From an uncultured Paracoccaceae bacterium (GTDB lineage: Bacteria; Pseudomonadota; Alphaproteobacteria; Rhodobacterales; Rhodobacteraceae), in the NCBI GenBank assembly GCA_947497185.1, contig CANMFL010000001.1:496001-560000 (forward strand): DNA of 64,000 bases. Direction: 5' to 3'. Shown here piece by piece: positions 25,488 to 34,294 of this stretch. Every line of letters starts with the position of its first letter. Position 1 is the first letter of the stretch. Below the pieces are notes generated by a model. It was not told where the DNA came from and made no database searches. It worked only from the letters and a program-made list of their open reading frames with translations. The position numbers and the translations under genes were made by a program.

Positions 25488-26275
25488 CCGACGTCGCCGT
25501 GAAAAAACGCAGGCCTCACAGCCTGTTACGCTGGGTGCTGTGGGTGCAGCTAGGCTTTGCGGTGGTGCTGTTCGGCTCTGATCTGGTGCGGGTTTTGCCG
25601 CAGATCGTGACGCCCTCTACCGCGCCGCAGATGACAGAACCTTTGCGGCCTGGCGATCAGACGCGGCGGTTTAATCCCGCGCAATTGCCCGAGCGCGAGG
25701 CGTCGCCCAATTCGCGCCCCCTACCCAATACGGGCGATATGCCGTCGCGGTTAATGTTCGAAGCTATCCAATGGGAAGGCCGTGATGCGGTCACGATGAC
25801 CGGCCAAATCCAAGCGGGTGATGCGGCGCGGTTTACCGAATTTCTGGACCGCAACGACACGCCCGAGGTGGTCTACCTGAATAGCCCCGGTGGGTCGGTC
25901 ACGGATGCCTTGGTCATTGGTCAAGCGATCCGCGATATGGAGGCGGAAACCGCCATGTCTGACGCTGATATTTGCTTGTCTGCCTGCCCCTATATTCTGG
26001 CCGCTGGTACGTCGCGCGATATTCCCGACGGGGCTTGGGTCGGGGTGCATCAACATTACTTTGGTGAAAACATCGCCCTGCCCGCTTTTTTGGCTGTTGA
26101 GGACATTCAACGCGGTCAAGGCGACGTCATGCGCTACCTTGATACGATGGGAATCAATCCACTGGTGATGCAGCACGCGCTGGTCACACCGCCCGACGAG
26201 ATCTATATTTTGACGCAGGACGAATTGCGAACCTATGATTTTCTACCAGAAAGCGCCGAAGCCAGTGCGAACTGA
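25484..26275 (+). CDS. ClpP/crotonase-fold periplasmic protein (COG3904-like)
   Basis: A 263-residue protein anchored by one hydrophobic segment (about 15-35), basic on its N-terminal side, which places the rest in the periplasm. After a Pro-rich linker the ClpP-like domain starts near residue 95. YLNSPGGSV (131-139) is the usual oxyanion-loop motif, and CLSAC (164-168) with S166 corresponds to the nucleophile position. VGVHQH (187-191) with H189 supplies a histidine. Proteolysis or a related hydrolysis is therefore possible but not proven. It is coupled by ATGA to the upstream membrane protein and followed after 45 bases by alr. Confidence 0.82.
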   Translation: MTDVAVKKRRPHSLLRWVLWVQLGFAVVLFGSDLVRVLPQIVTPSTAPQMTEPLRPGDQTRRFNPAQLPEREASPNSRPLPNTGDMPSRLMFEAIQWEGRDAVTMTGQIQAGDAARFTEFLDRNDTPEVVYLNSPGGSVTDALVIGQAIRDMEAETAMSDADICLSACPYILAAGTSRDIPDGAWVGVHQHYFGENIALPAFLAVEDIQRGQGDVMRYLDTMGINPLVMQHALVTPPDEIYILTQDELRTYDFLPESAEASAN

Positions 26276-26320
26276 CACCTTTTTCTTGACCTCCCGCGCC
26301 GGAGTGACAAAAGGGACGTC

Positions 26321-27358
26321 ATGAGCACTGGACACATATCAATCGACCTTTCCGCTGTGGCCGCCAATTGGCGTGCCCTTGATGCAAAAACGACCACCGA
26401 GACAGGTGCTGTCGTCAAGGCTGACGGCTATGGCTTGGGGGCTGTGCGGGTCGCAACGGCCTTGGCCAAGGTCGGCGCACGCAAGTTTTTTGTCGCCGTC
26501 GCCGAAGAAGGTGCCGCGCTGCGCAAAGCCTTGGGTGACGAGTTTGAAATCAGTGTGTTCGCGGGCCATATGGAAGGCGACACACAGCTTATTCACGACC
26601 ACGCGCTGACCCCGATTTTAAATTCGGTTGATCAGATTGCACGGCATATGAAGGCGCTGCCGAAACACCGTTTTGGTGTGCAGCTTGATACGGGCATGAA
26701 CCGTCTCGGGCTGGAATGGGACGATTGGGCGGCTGTCGCTGAAATCGTTTTGTCCGAACGCCCGTCTATGGTGATGAGCCATCTCGCCTGTGCCGATGAT
26801 CCAGATCACCCGATGAACCCGTACCAGTTGGACATTTTTCACAAAATGACTGACGGGATCACCACGCCGCGATCGTTATCTGCGACAGGTGGCATGTTGC
26901 TGGGCGCGGATTATCATTTCGACATTTGCCGTCCGGGGATTGGTCTTTATGGCGGCGCACCGTTCAAGGATTCGCGTCCGGTTGTGCGGCTCGATCTGCC
27001 CGTCATTCAGGTCCGTGCCTTGGACGCTGGTGAAGTCGCAGGTTACGGCAATTCATGGCAGGCCGCGCGTCCGTCCCGCATCGCGACCGTCTCGGCAGGC
27101 TACGCTGACGGATTATTACGGGCGATGTCGGACAAAGCCACGCTTTGGTATGACGATCACCCCTGCCCGTTGGTGGGACGTGTGTCGATGGATTTGCTGA
27201 CCGTGGACGTGACGGACCTCGGCTTTGATCCCGAAGCATTAACCATCCTTGGCCCAAAGCAATCGATCGATCAGTTGGCAGACCGCGCTGGCACAATCGG
27301 CTACGAAATCCTCACGTCGCTGGGTCGCCGCTATTCGCGTCAGTCCGTCAGCGGGTGA
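26321..27358 (+). CDS. alr: Alanine racemase
   Basis: A PLP enzyme that makes D-alanine for peptidoglycan. The 345-residue protein carries the PLP lysine K33 in [10 protein letters not shown], the catalytic tyrosine Y261 in VSAGYADG and the R in [12 protein letters not shown] near the PLP phosphate site. The length and both domains (N-terminal barrel, C-terminal beta domain from about 225) are normal. It overlaps the following mlaE-like gene by GTGA. Whether it is biosynthetic or catabolic cannot be told; no dadA lies nearby. Confidence 0.95.
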   Translation: MSTGHISIDLSAVAANWRALDAKTTTETGAVVKADGYGLGAVRVATALAKVGARKFFVAVAEEGAALRKALGDEFEISVFAGHMEGDTQLIHDHALTPILNSVDQIARHMKALPKHRFGVQLDTGMNRLGLEWDDWAAVAEIVLSERPSMVMSHLACADDPDHPMNPYQLDIFHKMTDGITTPRSLSATGGMLLGADYHFDICRPGIGLYGGAPFKDSRPVVRLDLPVIQVRALDAGEVAGYGNSWQAARPSRIATVSAGYADGLLRAMSDKATLWYDDHPCPLVGRVSMDLLTVDVTDLGFDPEALTILGPKQSIDQLADRAGTIGYEILTSLGRRYSRQSVSG

Positions 27359-28128
27359 GATTTTTAGCCGCGATAGGTGCGGCGGTGCTGGGGGCATTGG
27401 CGGCCCTTGGGCGCTTTGCGATTTTCACCGGACAGACGATCAGCCACCTTGTGCGCCCGCCGTTTTATGGCGGCGCGTTTGGGCAGGCCTTGATCCAGAT
27501 CGGCTATTTTTCATTGCCTGTTGTCGGCCTAACCGCATTTTTCACGGGCGGCGCATTGGCGTTGCAAATCTATTCCGGCGGGGCGCGTTTTTCGGCAGAG
27601 GCCGTGGTGCCGCAGATCGTCGCAATCGGCATGGTCCGCGAATTGGGTCCGGTTTTGGTGGGCTTGATGATTGCAGCGCGGGTCACGTCCTCGATTGCCG
27701 CCGAAATCGCCACGATGAAAGTGACCGAGCAGATCGACGCATTGGTCACGCTATCCACGCACCCCATGAAATACCTGACCCTGCCCCGCGTTTTGGCCGC
27801 GACGTTAATGATGCCGCTGCTGGTCGCTGTCGGCGATACTATCGGGATTTTCGGCGGCTATCTGGTCAGCACGCAACGACTGGGATTTAACGCCGCCAGC
27901 TATATGCAGAACACGGTCGATTTCCTCGAAGTGCTTGATATCACGTCATCTTTGGCAAAGGGCGCGGTGTTTGGATTTAGCGCCGCCATCGTCGGCTGCT
28001 ACTACGGGATGACGTCGGATCGCGGCGCGATGGGCGTTGGACGGGCGACCAAGGGGGCGGTTGTAGCGGCCTCTGTGCTGATCTTAGCCGCGAATTTCTT
28101 CCTGACAGAAGCGTTTTTCAGCACATGA
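27355..28128 (+). CDS. MlaE family ABC transporter permease
   Basis: A 257-residue integral membrane protein of the MlaE/YrbE family, which moves phospholipids between the inner and outer membranes as part of MCE systems. The family core is visible: [11 protein letters not shown], the [36 protein letters not shown] region with the EIATM coupling helix, and five or six hydrophobic segments. It starts at GTG 27355, overlapping the alr stop, and ends in an ATGA overlap with the ATPase. No MCE-domain (MlaD) or MlaC gene follows, unlike the E. coli operon. Confidence 0.9.
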   Translation: MRFLAAIGAAVLGALAALGRFAIFTGQTISHLVRPPFYGGAFGQALIQIGYFSLPVVGLTAFFTGGALALQIYSGGARFSAEAVVPQIVAIGMVRELGPVLVGLMIAARVTSSIAAEIATMKVTEQIDALVTLSTHPMKYLTLPRVLAATLMMPLLVAVGDTIGIFGGYLVSTQRLGFNAASYMQNTVDFLEVLDITSSLAKGAVFGFSAAIVGCYYGMTSDRGAMGVGRATKGAVVAASVLILAANFFLTEAFFST

Positions 28129-28862
28129 TTACGCTGTCTGGTATTCATAAAACATTCGAGGGGAACCCTGTGTTGCGCGGCGTCGATCTGACGGTGGGAC
28201 GTGGCGAGAGCATGGTGATTATCGGCGGATCCGGGTCCGGTAAATCGGTGTTGATCAAGTGTATTCTGGGGCTTTTGACGCCGGATGCAGGTCAGATCAC
28301 GATTGACGGGGCGGCGATGACGCCGAAAACCCAAGCGGGATTTTTGGACCGCTTCGGAATGCTGTTCCAAGGCGGGGCGCTGTTCGACAGCCTGCCAGTT
28401 TGGCAAAATGTCGCGTTCAGATTGCTGCGCGGACCGCAAAAAGCGCAGGCGCGTGAGATCGCAGTCGCAAAGCTGGCGCAAGTTGGGCTAACGGCGGATA
28501 TTGCTGATCGCTATCCGTCTGAATTGTCGGGCGGCATGCAGAAACGCGTGGGCCTTGCCCGCGCGATTGCCGCTGATCCAGAGGTGATTTTCTTTGACGA
28601 GCCGACAACCGGCTTGGACCCGATCATGGCTGGCGTGATCAACGATTTGATCCGCAATGTGGTGACCGAATTGGGCGTCACAGCGATTACAATCACCCAC
28701 GATATGACGTCGGTAGACACGATCGCGGACAAGGTTGCGATGTTACATGACGGGAAAATCCGGTGGACTGGCACGAAATCTGCGATGGGGACTGCCGACG
28801 ATCCGTATCTGACGCAGTTCATTTCAGGCACGACGGATCGGCCGATTAAGGCGCGTTGGTAA
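28125..28862 (+). CDS. MlaF-like ABC transporter ATP-binding protein
   Basis: A 245-residue ATPase that pairs with the MlaE-like permease. Walker A is IGGSGSGKSV (about 35-44), the signature is LSGGMQKRV (about 138-146), and Walker B is VIFFDEPTTGLDP (about 154-166). The GGM form of the signature is usual for the MCE-associated ATPases. It is coupled to the permease by ATGA. The gene is followed by a 372-base gap, so the operon alr-mlaE-mlaF probably ends here. Confidence 0.9.
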   Translation: MITLSGIHKTFEGNPVLRGVDLTVGRGESMVIIGGSGSGKSVLIKCILGLLTPDAGQITIDGAAMTPKTQAGFLDRFGMLFQGGALFDSLPVWQNVAFRLLRGPQKAQAREIAVAKLAQVGLTADIADRYPSELSGGMQKRVGLARAIAADPEVIFFDEPTTGLDPIMAGVINDLIRNVVTELGVTAITITHDMTSVDTIADKVAMLHDGKIRWTGTKSAMGTADDPYLTQFISGTTDRPIKARW

Positions 28863-29234
28863 GCCCGATTCGCTGCGCGTTACTTGGGATTGCGGTATAA
28901 TTTGTCAAAAAGATGGCAATTGTGACCCTTTTCGCAACAACCGCTTTTGGCGATTTTTGTTTCAGTTCAGGAAACGTGTGCCAAATCAGAAATGTTCACA
29001 GATTAACCTTTAATTAAGGGGTCATCTGGCAGGATTGTTCATTGCAGATCCCGATTGCAAACTGAAAGACCCCGTTTATTGCCCATGAAAAGGAAACAAT
29101 AACCCGAGATACCGCTAAGAATCACGCGGCAAAAGCGGCTGCGTCAACAACGGATTGGAATTCCCCTTTGGCAGCAAGCAGTTGTTCGCCTATCCTGAAG
29201 CTATCTTTAGCATTTGGGGGAATGCACTTTGTTG
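28863..29234. other. 372-bp intergenic region
   Basis: No convincing gene. It contains a CtrA-type motif at 29003-29017 and a Shine-Dalgarno-like AAGGA at 29090-29094. Behind that, a frame runs open through 29235 and beyond but has no standard start before TTG 29168. The downstream part holds the promoter and leader of the coiled-coil membrane protein gene. Confidence 0.6.
29003..29017. promoter_or_regulatory. CtrA-type binding motif TTAA-N7-TTAA
   Basis: TTAA at 29003 and TTAA at 29014 are separated by seven bases, the exact spacing of the full CtrA site in alphaproteobacteria. It lies about 220 bases upstream of the next gene. The motif is AT-rich and could arise by chance. Confidence 0.4.
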
Positions 29235-30035
29235 ATGTTCATGCGCAATGCCACCCGTATTTGCCACGCCCTTTCTCTTTTTCTGATCGCGGCCTTCGCC
29301 GTCGCTTTGGTCTTTTACACCATCATGTGCGCCTTGGGACTATCGCCTTGGTTCACGATGCCGCTGACGTTTGGGGAAACGACGTTTCCGAACGCGGGGA
29401 TGTATGTGCAGATCGTCCTCACCGTTCTAGTTGGGTCGATGGCGTTTTACCTGCCAACAAACGCGCGGATCATGGCGTTGGAGAACAGCCACCGCAAATT
29501 CCACATCTCGATGTCGGATGTCGCCCGCGCCTACCACGAAGTCCACACCGCTGACCGTGCTGGACTGTTTACGCTATCGTCCGAATTTGACGCGGTGCGT
29601 GAACGGCTAGCCTACTTGCGCGATCACCCTGACTTGGAACAGCTGGAACCTGCGGTCATGGAGGTCGCAGCGCAGATGAGCCAGCAAGCCCGTCATTTAG
29701 CGGATGTGTATTCAGACGAAAAAGTCGCGCGCGCCAAGGCGTTTTTGGCCCAACGCCAGCAAGAGGTCGAAATGCAGCAAGAGCGGATTATCGAGGCGCT
29801 GCATGCCTGCACCGAAATTCGCAAATGGGCGCAACAGGTTGAGTTGGAAGAAAGCATCGTGGCCTCTCAATTAGCGCAGTTGGATGAAAAGCTACAGAAG
29901 GCCCTGCCCGTCTTGGGCTATTCGTTGGAACACGAAGACGGCGACGAATATTCGGTCGATTTGGAAGTGCCGGACGTTGCCAAGGATATCGACAGCAACG
30001 TGTTGATTTTGGCACAAAAACCAGCGGCGGAATGA
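29235..30035 (+). CDS. Membrane-anchored coiled-coil protein of unknown function
   Basis: A 266-residue protein with two hydrophobic segments (about 10-35 and 55-75), then a long charged helical region. The stretch NSHRKFHISMSDVARAYHEVHTADRAG precedes a clear coiled coil around residues 140-220, and the tail is acidic. Homologues in related bacteria are often labelled DNA repair protein, but nothing in the sequence supports that. The start is unclear: ATG 29235, ATG 29241 and TTG codons at 29229 and 29232 are all possible, with GGGGGAA at 29216-29222 as the nearest purine-rich site. The PqiA-like gene follows 64 bases later. Confidence 0.78.
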   Translation: MFMRNATRICHALSLFLIAAFAVALVFYTIMCALGLSPWFTMPLTFGETTFPNAGMYVQIVLTVLVGSMAFYLPTNARIMALENSHRKFHISMSDVARAYHEVHTADRAGLFTLSSEFDAVRERLAYLRDHPDLEQLEPAVMEVAAQMSQQARHLADVYSDEKVARAKAFLAQRQQEVEMQQERIIEALHACTEIRKWAQQVELEESIVASQLAQLDEKLQKALPVLGYSLEHEDGDEYSVDLEVPDVAKDIDSNVLILAQKPAAE

Positions 30036-30099
30036 CGGGGACTTGTGGCTGGGCGCACCATCCCCATCTAGGGCGCAGTGTTTGTCATTCAGGTGTTCC

Positions 30100-30546
30100 A
30101 TGCTTTCTGTCCTTAAAATTGTTAACCTTAGTCTATTAATCTTGTTCCCGATTGCGTGGTTTGCCCCTTTGATGCGGGCAGGATTGTTGCCGTTGTTTGG
30201 ATTGTCAGAGATATCCGTGATCTCGGGACTGCAGAGCCTTTGGAAGACGGATGTGTTTCTCGCCCTGCTGGTCACGGTGTTTGCGCTTTTCGCGCCTTAC
30301 CTGAAAACTATTGGGCTGGCTTTGGTGCATTTTGATCTGCTCAAGGCGAAAACCTTGCCCGTTTTAGGGTATATGGGTAAATTAGCTATGGCTGATATCT
30401 TCTTGATTGCGCTGTATATTGTCGTCGCAAAGGGTGTTGGTATCGGCAAGGTCGAGACGGCTTGGGGTTTGTATATGTTTACCGCCTGTATTTTGACGTC
30501 GATCCTGATTTCCGCGCTTACGCCGAAACAATCACCTGTCGTTTGA
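30100..30546 (+). CDS. PqiA-like integral membrane protein
   Basis: A 148-residue protein with four hydrophobic segments (about 5-22, 45-65, 85-110 and 120-140). The sequence pattern, PLFGLSEISVISGLQSLW then FLALLV and GKLAMADIFLIALYIVV, is that of the paraquat-inducible protein A family. In E. coli PqiA works with the MCE protein PqiB in envelope lipid transport. Here no pqiB is adjacent, but MlaE/MlaF-like genes lie about 1.2 kb upstream. The protein is a single PqiA unit and lacks the zinc-binding CxxC pairs of E. coli PqiA. ATG 30100 is chosen because upstream in-frame sequence is not hydrophobic or conserved. Confidence 0.82.
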   Translation: MLSVLKIVNLSLLILFPIAWFAPLMRAGLLPLFGLSEISVISGLQSLWKTDVFLALLVTVFALFAPYLKTIGLALVHFDLLKAKTLPVLGYMGKLAMADIFLIALYIVVAKGVGIGKVETAWGLYMFTACILTSILISALTPKQSPVV

Positions 30547-30549
30547 CCC

Positions 30550-30591
30550 CGATTTTTCGCGAAAAATCATACGAATTTTCGAGAAAATTCG
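30550..30591. repeat. Double-palindrome repeat, copy 2 (inverted)
   Basis: A perfect palindrome, GATTTTTCGC-GAAAAATC (30551-30568), is joined by ATAC to a second with arms CGAATTTTC and GAAAATTCG (30572-30591). It is the reverse-complement arrangement of copy 1 and begins four bases after the stop at 30546. Confidence 0.85.
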
Positions 30592-30642
30592 CGCCCGTTG
30601 ATTCCCGTTGCGGCCGGATCGAAAATGGGACAAAACGGAAAC

Positions 30643-32007
30643 ATGGCTAAATCATTAACTTACACCTGCAACGAATGTGGCGCGTCCAGCACGAAATGGT
30701 CGGGCCAATGTGATGCCTGTCAGGCATGGAATTCGATTGTCGAGGAAAAGCCGCTGGCGGCTGGCCCCGGCAAGAAATCATTGGGTGCGCGACGTGGCAA
30801 GGCGATCCCGCTGACCGATCTGGCAACCATCGGCGAGGCCCCGCCCCGCACGATGTCGGGCGTTGGCGAATTGGACCGCGTTTTGGGCGGCGGCTTGGTT
30901 AAAGCGTCGGCCCTTTTGGTGGGCGGCGATCCGGGTATCGGGAAATCGACGTTGCTTTTGCAAGCCGCCGCACGCTTTGCCCGCAATGGGTTAAAGGTGA
31001 TTTACATCTCGGGCGAGGAATCGACCGCGCAGGTTCAGATGCGTGCCCGCCGTTTGGGGTTGCACGAAAGCCCTGTGTCTTTGGCCTCTGAAACGAACCT
31101 ACGCGATATTCTCACCACGCTTGAGGCCGAAAAGCCGGATTTCGCAATCATCGATTCGATCCAGACCATGTGGGCCGATCATGTTGATAGCGCCCCGGGC
31201 TCCGTCAGTCAGGTCCGCACCTGTGCGCATGAATTAACCACGTTCGCCAAGACCCATGACGTCGCCATCGTCATGGTTGGTCATGTTACCAAAGAAGGTG
31301 CGATCGCGGGTCCGCGTGTCGTGGAACACATGGTTGATACGGTTCTGTATTTTGAAGGCGAGCGCGGTCATCAATTCCGCATTTTGCGTTCGGTCAAGAA
31401 CCGCTTTGGCCCTGCTGACGAGATTGGCGTGTTTGAAATGACCGGCAAAGGGCTGGCCGAGGTTAAGAATCCTTCGGCTCTTTTCCTGTCTGAACGCTCT
31501 CCTGCCCCCGGTTCTGTAGTGTTTGGCGGTCTTGAAGGCACCCGTCCGATGCTGTGCGAGATCCAAGCGCTTGTGGCCCCTTCGCCACACAGCCAACCGC
31601 GCAGATCGGTGGTCGGATGGGACGCGGGACGGCTTGCGATGATCCTTGCTGTGCTCGAATCGCGCTGCGGTGTCCCGTTCACCGGATTGGACGTTTATCT
31701 TAATGTAGCAGGGGGTTTGCGCATCACAGAGCCCGCAGCGGACTTGGCCGTGGCCGCAGCCCTTGTGTCCGCCCGAGAGGACGCAGCATTGCCCAAAGAA
31801 TCCGTGATTTTCGGCGAAATCAGCTTGTCGGGTGCATTGCGTCCTGTCGTCCAGACCGAAAATAGATTGAAAGAAGCGGCAAAACTTGGTTTTACCTCCG
31901 CAATAACACCGCAACAGACCAAACAGGTCGCGGCGTCCGGCCTGTCCATGCGTCAACCGCGGGATTTGGCCAGTTTTGTAGAAGAAGTTTTCGGCGAGCG
32001 AAAATAG
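30643..32007 (+). CDS. radA: DNA repair protein RadA
   Basis: A RecA-related, DnaB-like branch-migration helicase in recombination repair. The 454-residue protein has the N-terminal C4 zinc finger (C9, C12, C23, C26), Walker A GGDPGIGKST (94-103), the RadA-specific KNRFG motif (about 255) and the C-terminal Lon-protease-like domain with GEISLSGALRPV. ATG 30643 starts exactly before the zinc finger; in-frame starts at 30625 and 30598 would run into the palindromic repeat region. It is followed by cvpA after 21 bases. Confidence 0.96.
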   Translation: MAKSLTYTCNECGASSTKWSGQCDACQAWNSIVEEKPLAAGPGKKSLGARRGKAIPLTDLATIGEAPPRTMSGVGELDRVLGGGLVKASALLVGGDPGIGKSTLLLQAAARFARNGLKVIYISGEESTAQVQMRARRLGLHESPVSLASETNLRDILTTLEAEKPDFAIIDSIQTMWADHVDSAPGSVSQVRTCAHELTTFAKTHDVAIVMVGHVTKEGAIAGPRVVEHMVDTVLYFEGERGHQFRILRSVKNRFGPADEIGVFEMTGKGLAEVKNPSALFLSERSPAPGSVVFGGLEGTRPMLCEIQALVAPSPHSQPRRSVVGWDAGRLAMILAVLESRCGVPFTGLDVYLNVAGGLRITEPAADLAVAAALVSAREDAALPKESVIFGEISLSGALRPVVQTENRLKEAAKLGFTSAITPQQTKQVAASGLSMRQPRDLASFVEEVFGERK

Positions 32008-32028
32008 CTCCCGACCAAGAGGAACGAC

Positions 32029-32610
32029 ATGGACTTTACAATCATCGACGGTGCCGTCGCGATCATCATCGTGCTTTCCGCGCTTCTGGCCTACAGCCGT
32101 GGATTTGTCCGCGAAGCGATGGCCATTGCGGGTTGGATCGGGGCGACGATCCTTGCCTTTATCTTTGCCGATCAAGTACAGCCCCTGATCCGTCAAATCC
32201 CAGTTGTTGGTGATTTCATCGGCGATAGCTGCGAATTGTCGATCATCGCGTCTTTTGCTGCCGTGTTTGCGGTGGCTCTTGTGGTTGTGTCGATCTTTAC
32301 GCCGCTGTTCTCTAGCCTGATCCAACGCTCTGCGCTGGGTGGCTTGGACCAAGGGCTGGGCTTTGTGTTTGGTGTCGCGCGTGGCATCTTGTTGGTCGCC
32401 GTTGCGTTCTTTGTTTACCAAACGGTTCTGTCCACACAGAAAATCGAGATGATCGAGAACAGCCGTTCTGCTGTGATCTTCTCGCAGTTCACGGGCCAGA
32501 TCGGCGAACGTGACCCCGAAGCTGCACTGGGGTGGATCACCACACAGTACGAGCAGCTTGTTGGTGAATGTGGTGCCACAGAGCCTGTTGAGACACTGAC
32601 AACCGAATAA
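32029..32610 (+). CDS. cvpA: CvpA family membrane protein
   Basis: A 193-residue inner membrane protein with four hydrophobic segments (about 5-22, 28-48, 62-88 and 100-130) and a polar C-terminal tail. CvpA was named for colicin V production but is a general envelope-stress and bile-resistance factor of unclear activity. Its place immediately before purF, as in E. coli, supports the name. A hairpin terminator follows. Confidence 0.93.
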   Translation: MDFTIIDGAVAIIIVLSALLAYSRGFVREAMAIAGWIGATILAFIFADQVQPLIRQIPVVGDFIGDSCELSIIASFAAVFAVALVVVSIFTPLFSSLIQRSALGGLDQGLGFVFGVARGILLVAVAFFVYQTVLSTQKIEMIENSRSAVIFSQFTGQIGERDPEAALGWITTQYEQLVGECGATEPVETLTTE

Positions 32611-32616
32611 GACGAC

Positions 32617-32640
32617 AAAGGTGCGCTGCGGCGCACCTTT
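32617..32640 (+). terminator. Intrinsic terminator between cvpA and purF
   Basis: A perfect 10-bp stem AAAGGTGCGC / GCGCACCTTT with loop TGCG, ending in TTTTCATTT. It suggests that purF has its own promoter or is reached by read-through. Confidence 0.85.
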
Positions 32641-32745
32641 TCATTTGGGCGATCCCACATGAAGGGCGTGACTCTGCCACGCCAAAGGACTATGACGCCC
32701 CCGAACGCAGCCACTGGATATGGAAAGCTCACCTTGTCCCATCAG

Positions 32746-34206
32746 ATGCCCCCTGCCCACCCTTTTGACGATGACAAGCTCAAGGAGGAATGCGGCGTCT
32801 TTGGCGTCGTCGGTGTCAGCAACGCCGCGAACTTTGTAGCGCTTGGCCTTCATGCCCTACAGCACCGCGGCCAAGAAGCCGGCGGCATTGTCACCCACCA
32901 CCCCGAGACCGGCTTTCACCAAGCCCGCCGCATGGGATTGGTTCGTGACAACTTTACCTCTGCCGAAATGATCGAACGTCTGCCCGGCCCGATTGGCATT
33001 GGCCACGTCCGCTATTCCACTGCAGGCAACAAAGACCAGCGCACCGAAATCCGCGATGTGCAGCCGTTCTTTGGTGAATTCTCGATGGGCGGTGCGGCGA
33101 TTGCGCATAACGGGAACATCACTAACGCGCTGTCTTTGCGGCGCGAATTGGTAGAACGTGGCTCGATTTTCCAGTCGTCATCTGATTCCGAATGTATCAT
33201 TCACCTGATGGCCCGTTCCATGGGGCAGCACATCCCCGACCGCATGGAAGAAGCCCTGCGCAAGGTCGAAGGCGCGTTCTCTGTGGTCGCCATGACCCGC
33301 ACCAAACTGATCGGCTGCCGTGACCCATTGGGCGTGCGTCCGCTGGTGCTGGGCAAGGTTGGCGATGGCTGGGTGCTGTCCTCTGAAACCTGTGCGTTGG
33401 ATATTATCGGCGCTGAATTCATCCGCGAAATCGAAGCGGGCGAAATGGTTGTGATCACCAAAGACGGCGTCGAAAGCCATTTCCCGTTCCGTCCTGCGAA
33501 ATCCCGTTTCTGTATCTTTGAACATGTGTACTTCAGCCGCCCTGACAGCCAGCTTGGTGGTCGTTCGGTTTACGAGACCCGCGAAAACATTGGTCGCGAA
33601 CTGGCAAAAGAAGCCCCTGTCGAGGCTGATCTGGTCTGTCCCGTCCCTGATTCCGGCACCCCTGCTGCGATCGGTTATTCGCTGCAATCGGGCATTCCGT
33701 TTGCGATGGGGATCGTGCGCAACAACTACATGGGCCGCACGTTCATCGAGCCGACAGAGCAAATCCGTAACATGGGTGTGCTGCTGAAACTCAACGTCAA
33801 TAAGGCGTTGATCAAAGGCAAGCGCGTGATCTTGGTCGATGACAGCGTTGTGCGCGGCACCACCAGCCGCAAGATCAAGGAAATGGTGCTGGATGCCGGA
33901 GCCGCAGAAGTGCATTTCCGCATTGCGTCGCCGCCGACTGCGTGGCCTTGTTTCTACGGTGTTGATACGCCGGAACGCGAGAAACTGCTGGCCGCGACCA
34001 TGACCGCAGAAGAAATGCGTGTGCATCTGGGTGTGGACAGTCTGAAATTCATCTCGCTGGACGGGCTATATCGTGCGGTTGGCGAAGAAAATGGCCGAGA
34101 CAGCGCGTCACCTGCCTATTGCGATGCGTGTTTCTCGGGGGAATACCCAATCCCGCCGTCAGATATGATTAAGCAAGGTTTCAAAGCCAAAAGCACTGTT
34201 AAATAA
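32746..34206 (+). CDS. purF: Amidophosphoribosyltransferase (PurF)
   Basis: The first committed step of purine synthesis: PRPP plus glutamine gives phosphoribosylamine. The 486-residue protein has an N-terminal Ntn glutaminase domain and a C-terminal phosphoribosyltransferase domain with the PRPP loop VILVDDSVVRGTTS. The nucleophile is C16 in EECGVFG, so the first 15 residues would be a short propeptide removed by self-cleavage, as in Bacillus PurF. ATG 32746 gives the usual PPAHPFDDDKL opening. In-frame ATGs at 32692 and 32659 would give much longer propeptides. None has a well-placed Shine-Dalgarno. C-terminal cysteines (YCDACFSGEY) agree with the Fe-S-type PurF subgroup. Confidence 0.96.
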   Translation: MPPAHPFDDDKLKEECGVFGVVGVSNAANFVALGLHALQHRGQEAGGIVTHHPETGFHQARRMGLVRDNFTSAEMIERLPGPIGIGHVRYSTAGNKDQRTEIRDVQPFFGEFSMGGAAIAHNGNITNALSLRRELVERGSIFQSSSDSECIIHLMARSMGQHIPDRMEEALRKVEGAFSVVAMTRTKLIGCRDPLGVRPLVLGKVGDGWVLSSETCALDIIGAEFIREIEAGEMVVITKDGVESHFPFRPAKSRFCIFEHVYFSRPDSQLGGRSVYETRENIGRELAKEAPVEADLVCPVPDSGTPAAIGYSLQSGIPFAMGIVRNNYMGRTFIEPTEQIRNMGVLLKLNVNKALIKGKRVILVDDSVVRGTTSRKIKEMVLDAGAAEVHFRIASPPTAWPCFYGVDTPEREKLLAATMTAEEMRVHLGVDSLKFISLDGLYRAVGEENGRDSASPAYCDACFSGEYPIPPSDMIKQGFKAKSTVK

Positions 34207-34246
34207 GACTGGAAACGGGGCCATCAGCGGCTTCGCCATCGTTTAG

Positions 34247-34278
34247 CTCTGCCGCCCTCTTGACCGTGTGCGGCAGAG
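34247..34278. other. Hairpin between purF and the SDR gene
   Basis: A perfect 9-bp stem CTCTGCCGC / GCGGCAGAG with a 14-base loop. It has no T-run, so it may be a factor-assisted terminator or a leader structure; it ends eight bases before the earlier ATG of the next gene. Confidence 0.5.
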
Positions 34279-34294
34279 ACGTCACATGGTGCTT

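Noticed and set aside
29099..29554. A frame opening at ATA 29099 behind AAGGA, resembling the infC case
   Set aside because: There is no recognisable protein and most of it is an out-of-frame shadow of the 29235 gene. Unlike infC, no conserved domain sets where the start should be.
31234..32421. A 395-codon minus-strand frame opposite radA and cvpA
   Set aside because: It is His/Arg/Asp-rich, as expected for an antisense frame of high-GC genes, and lies entirely within two well-supported genes.
33178..34026. A 282-codon minus-strand frame opposite purF
   Set aside because: Antisense shadow; composition rich in His, Arg and Gln and no homology that I recognise.
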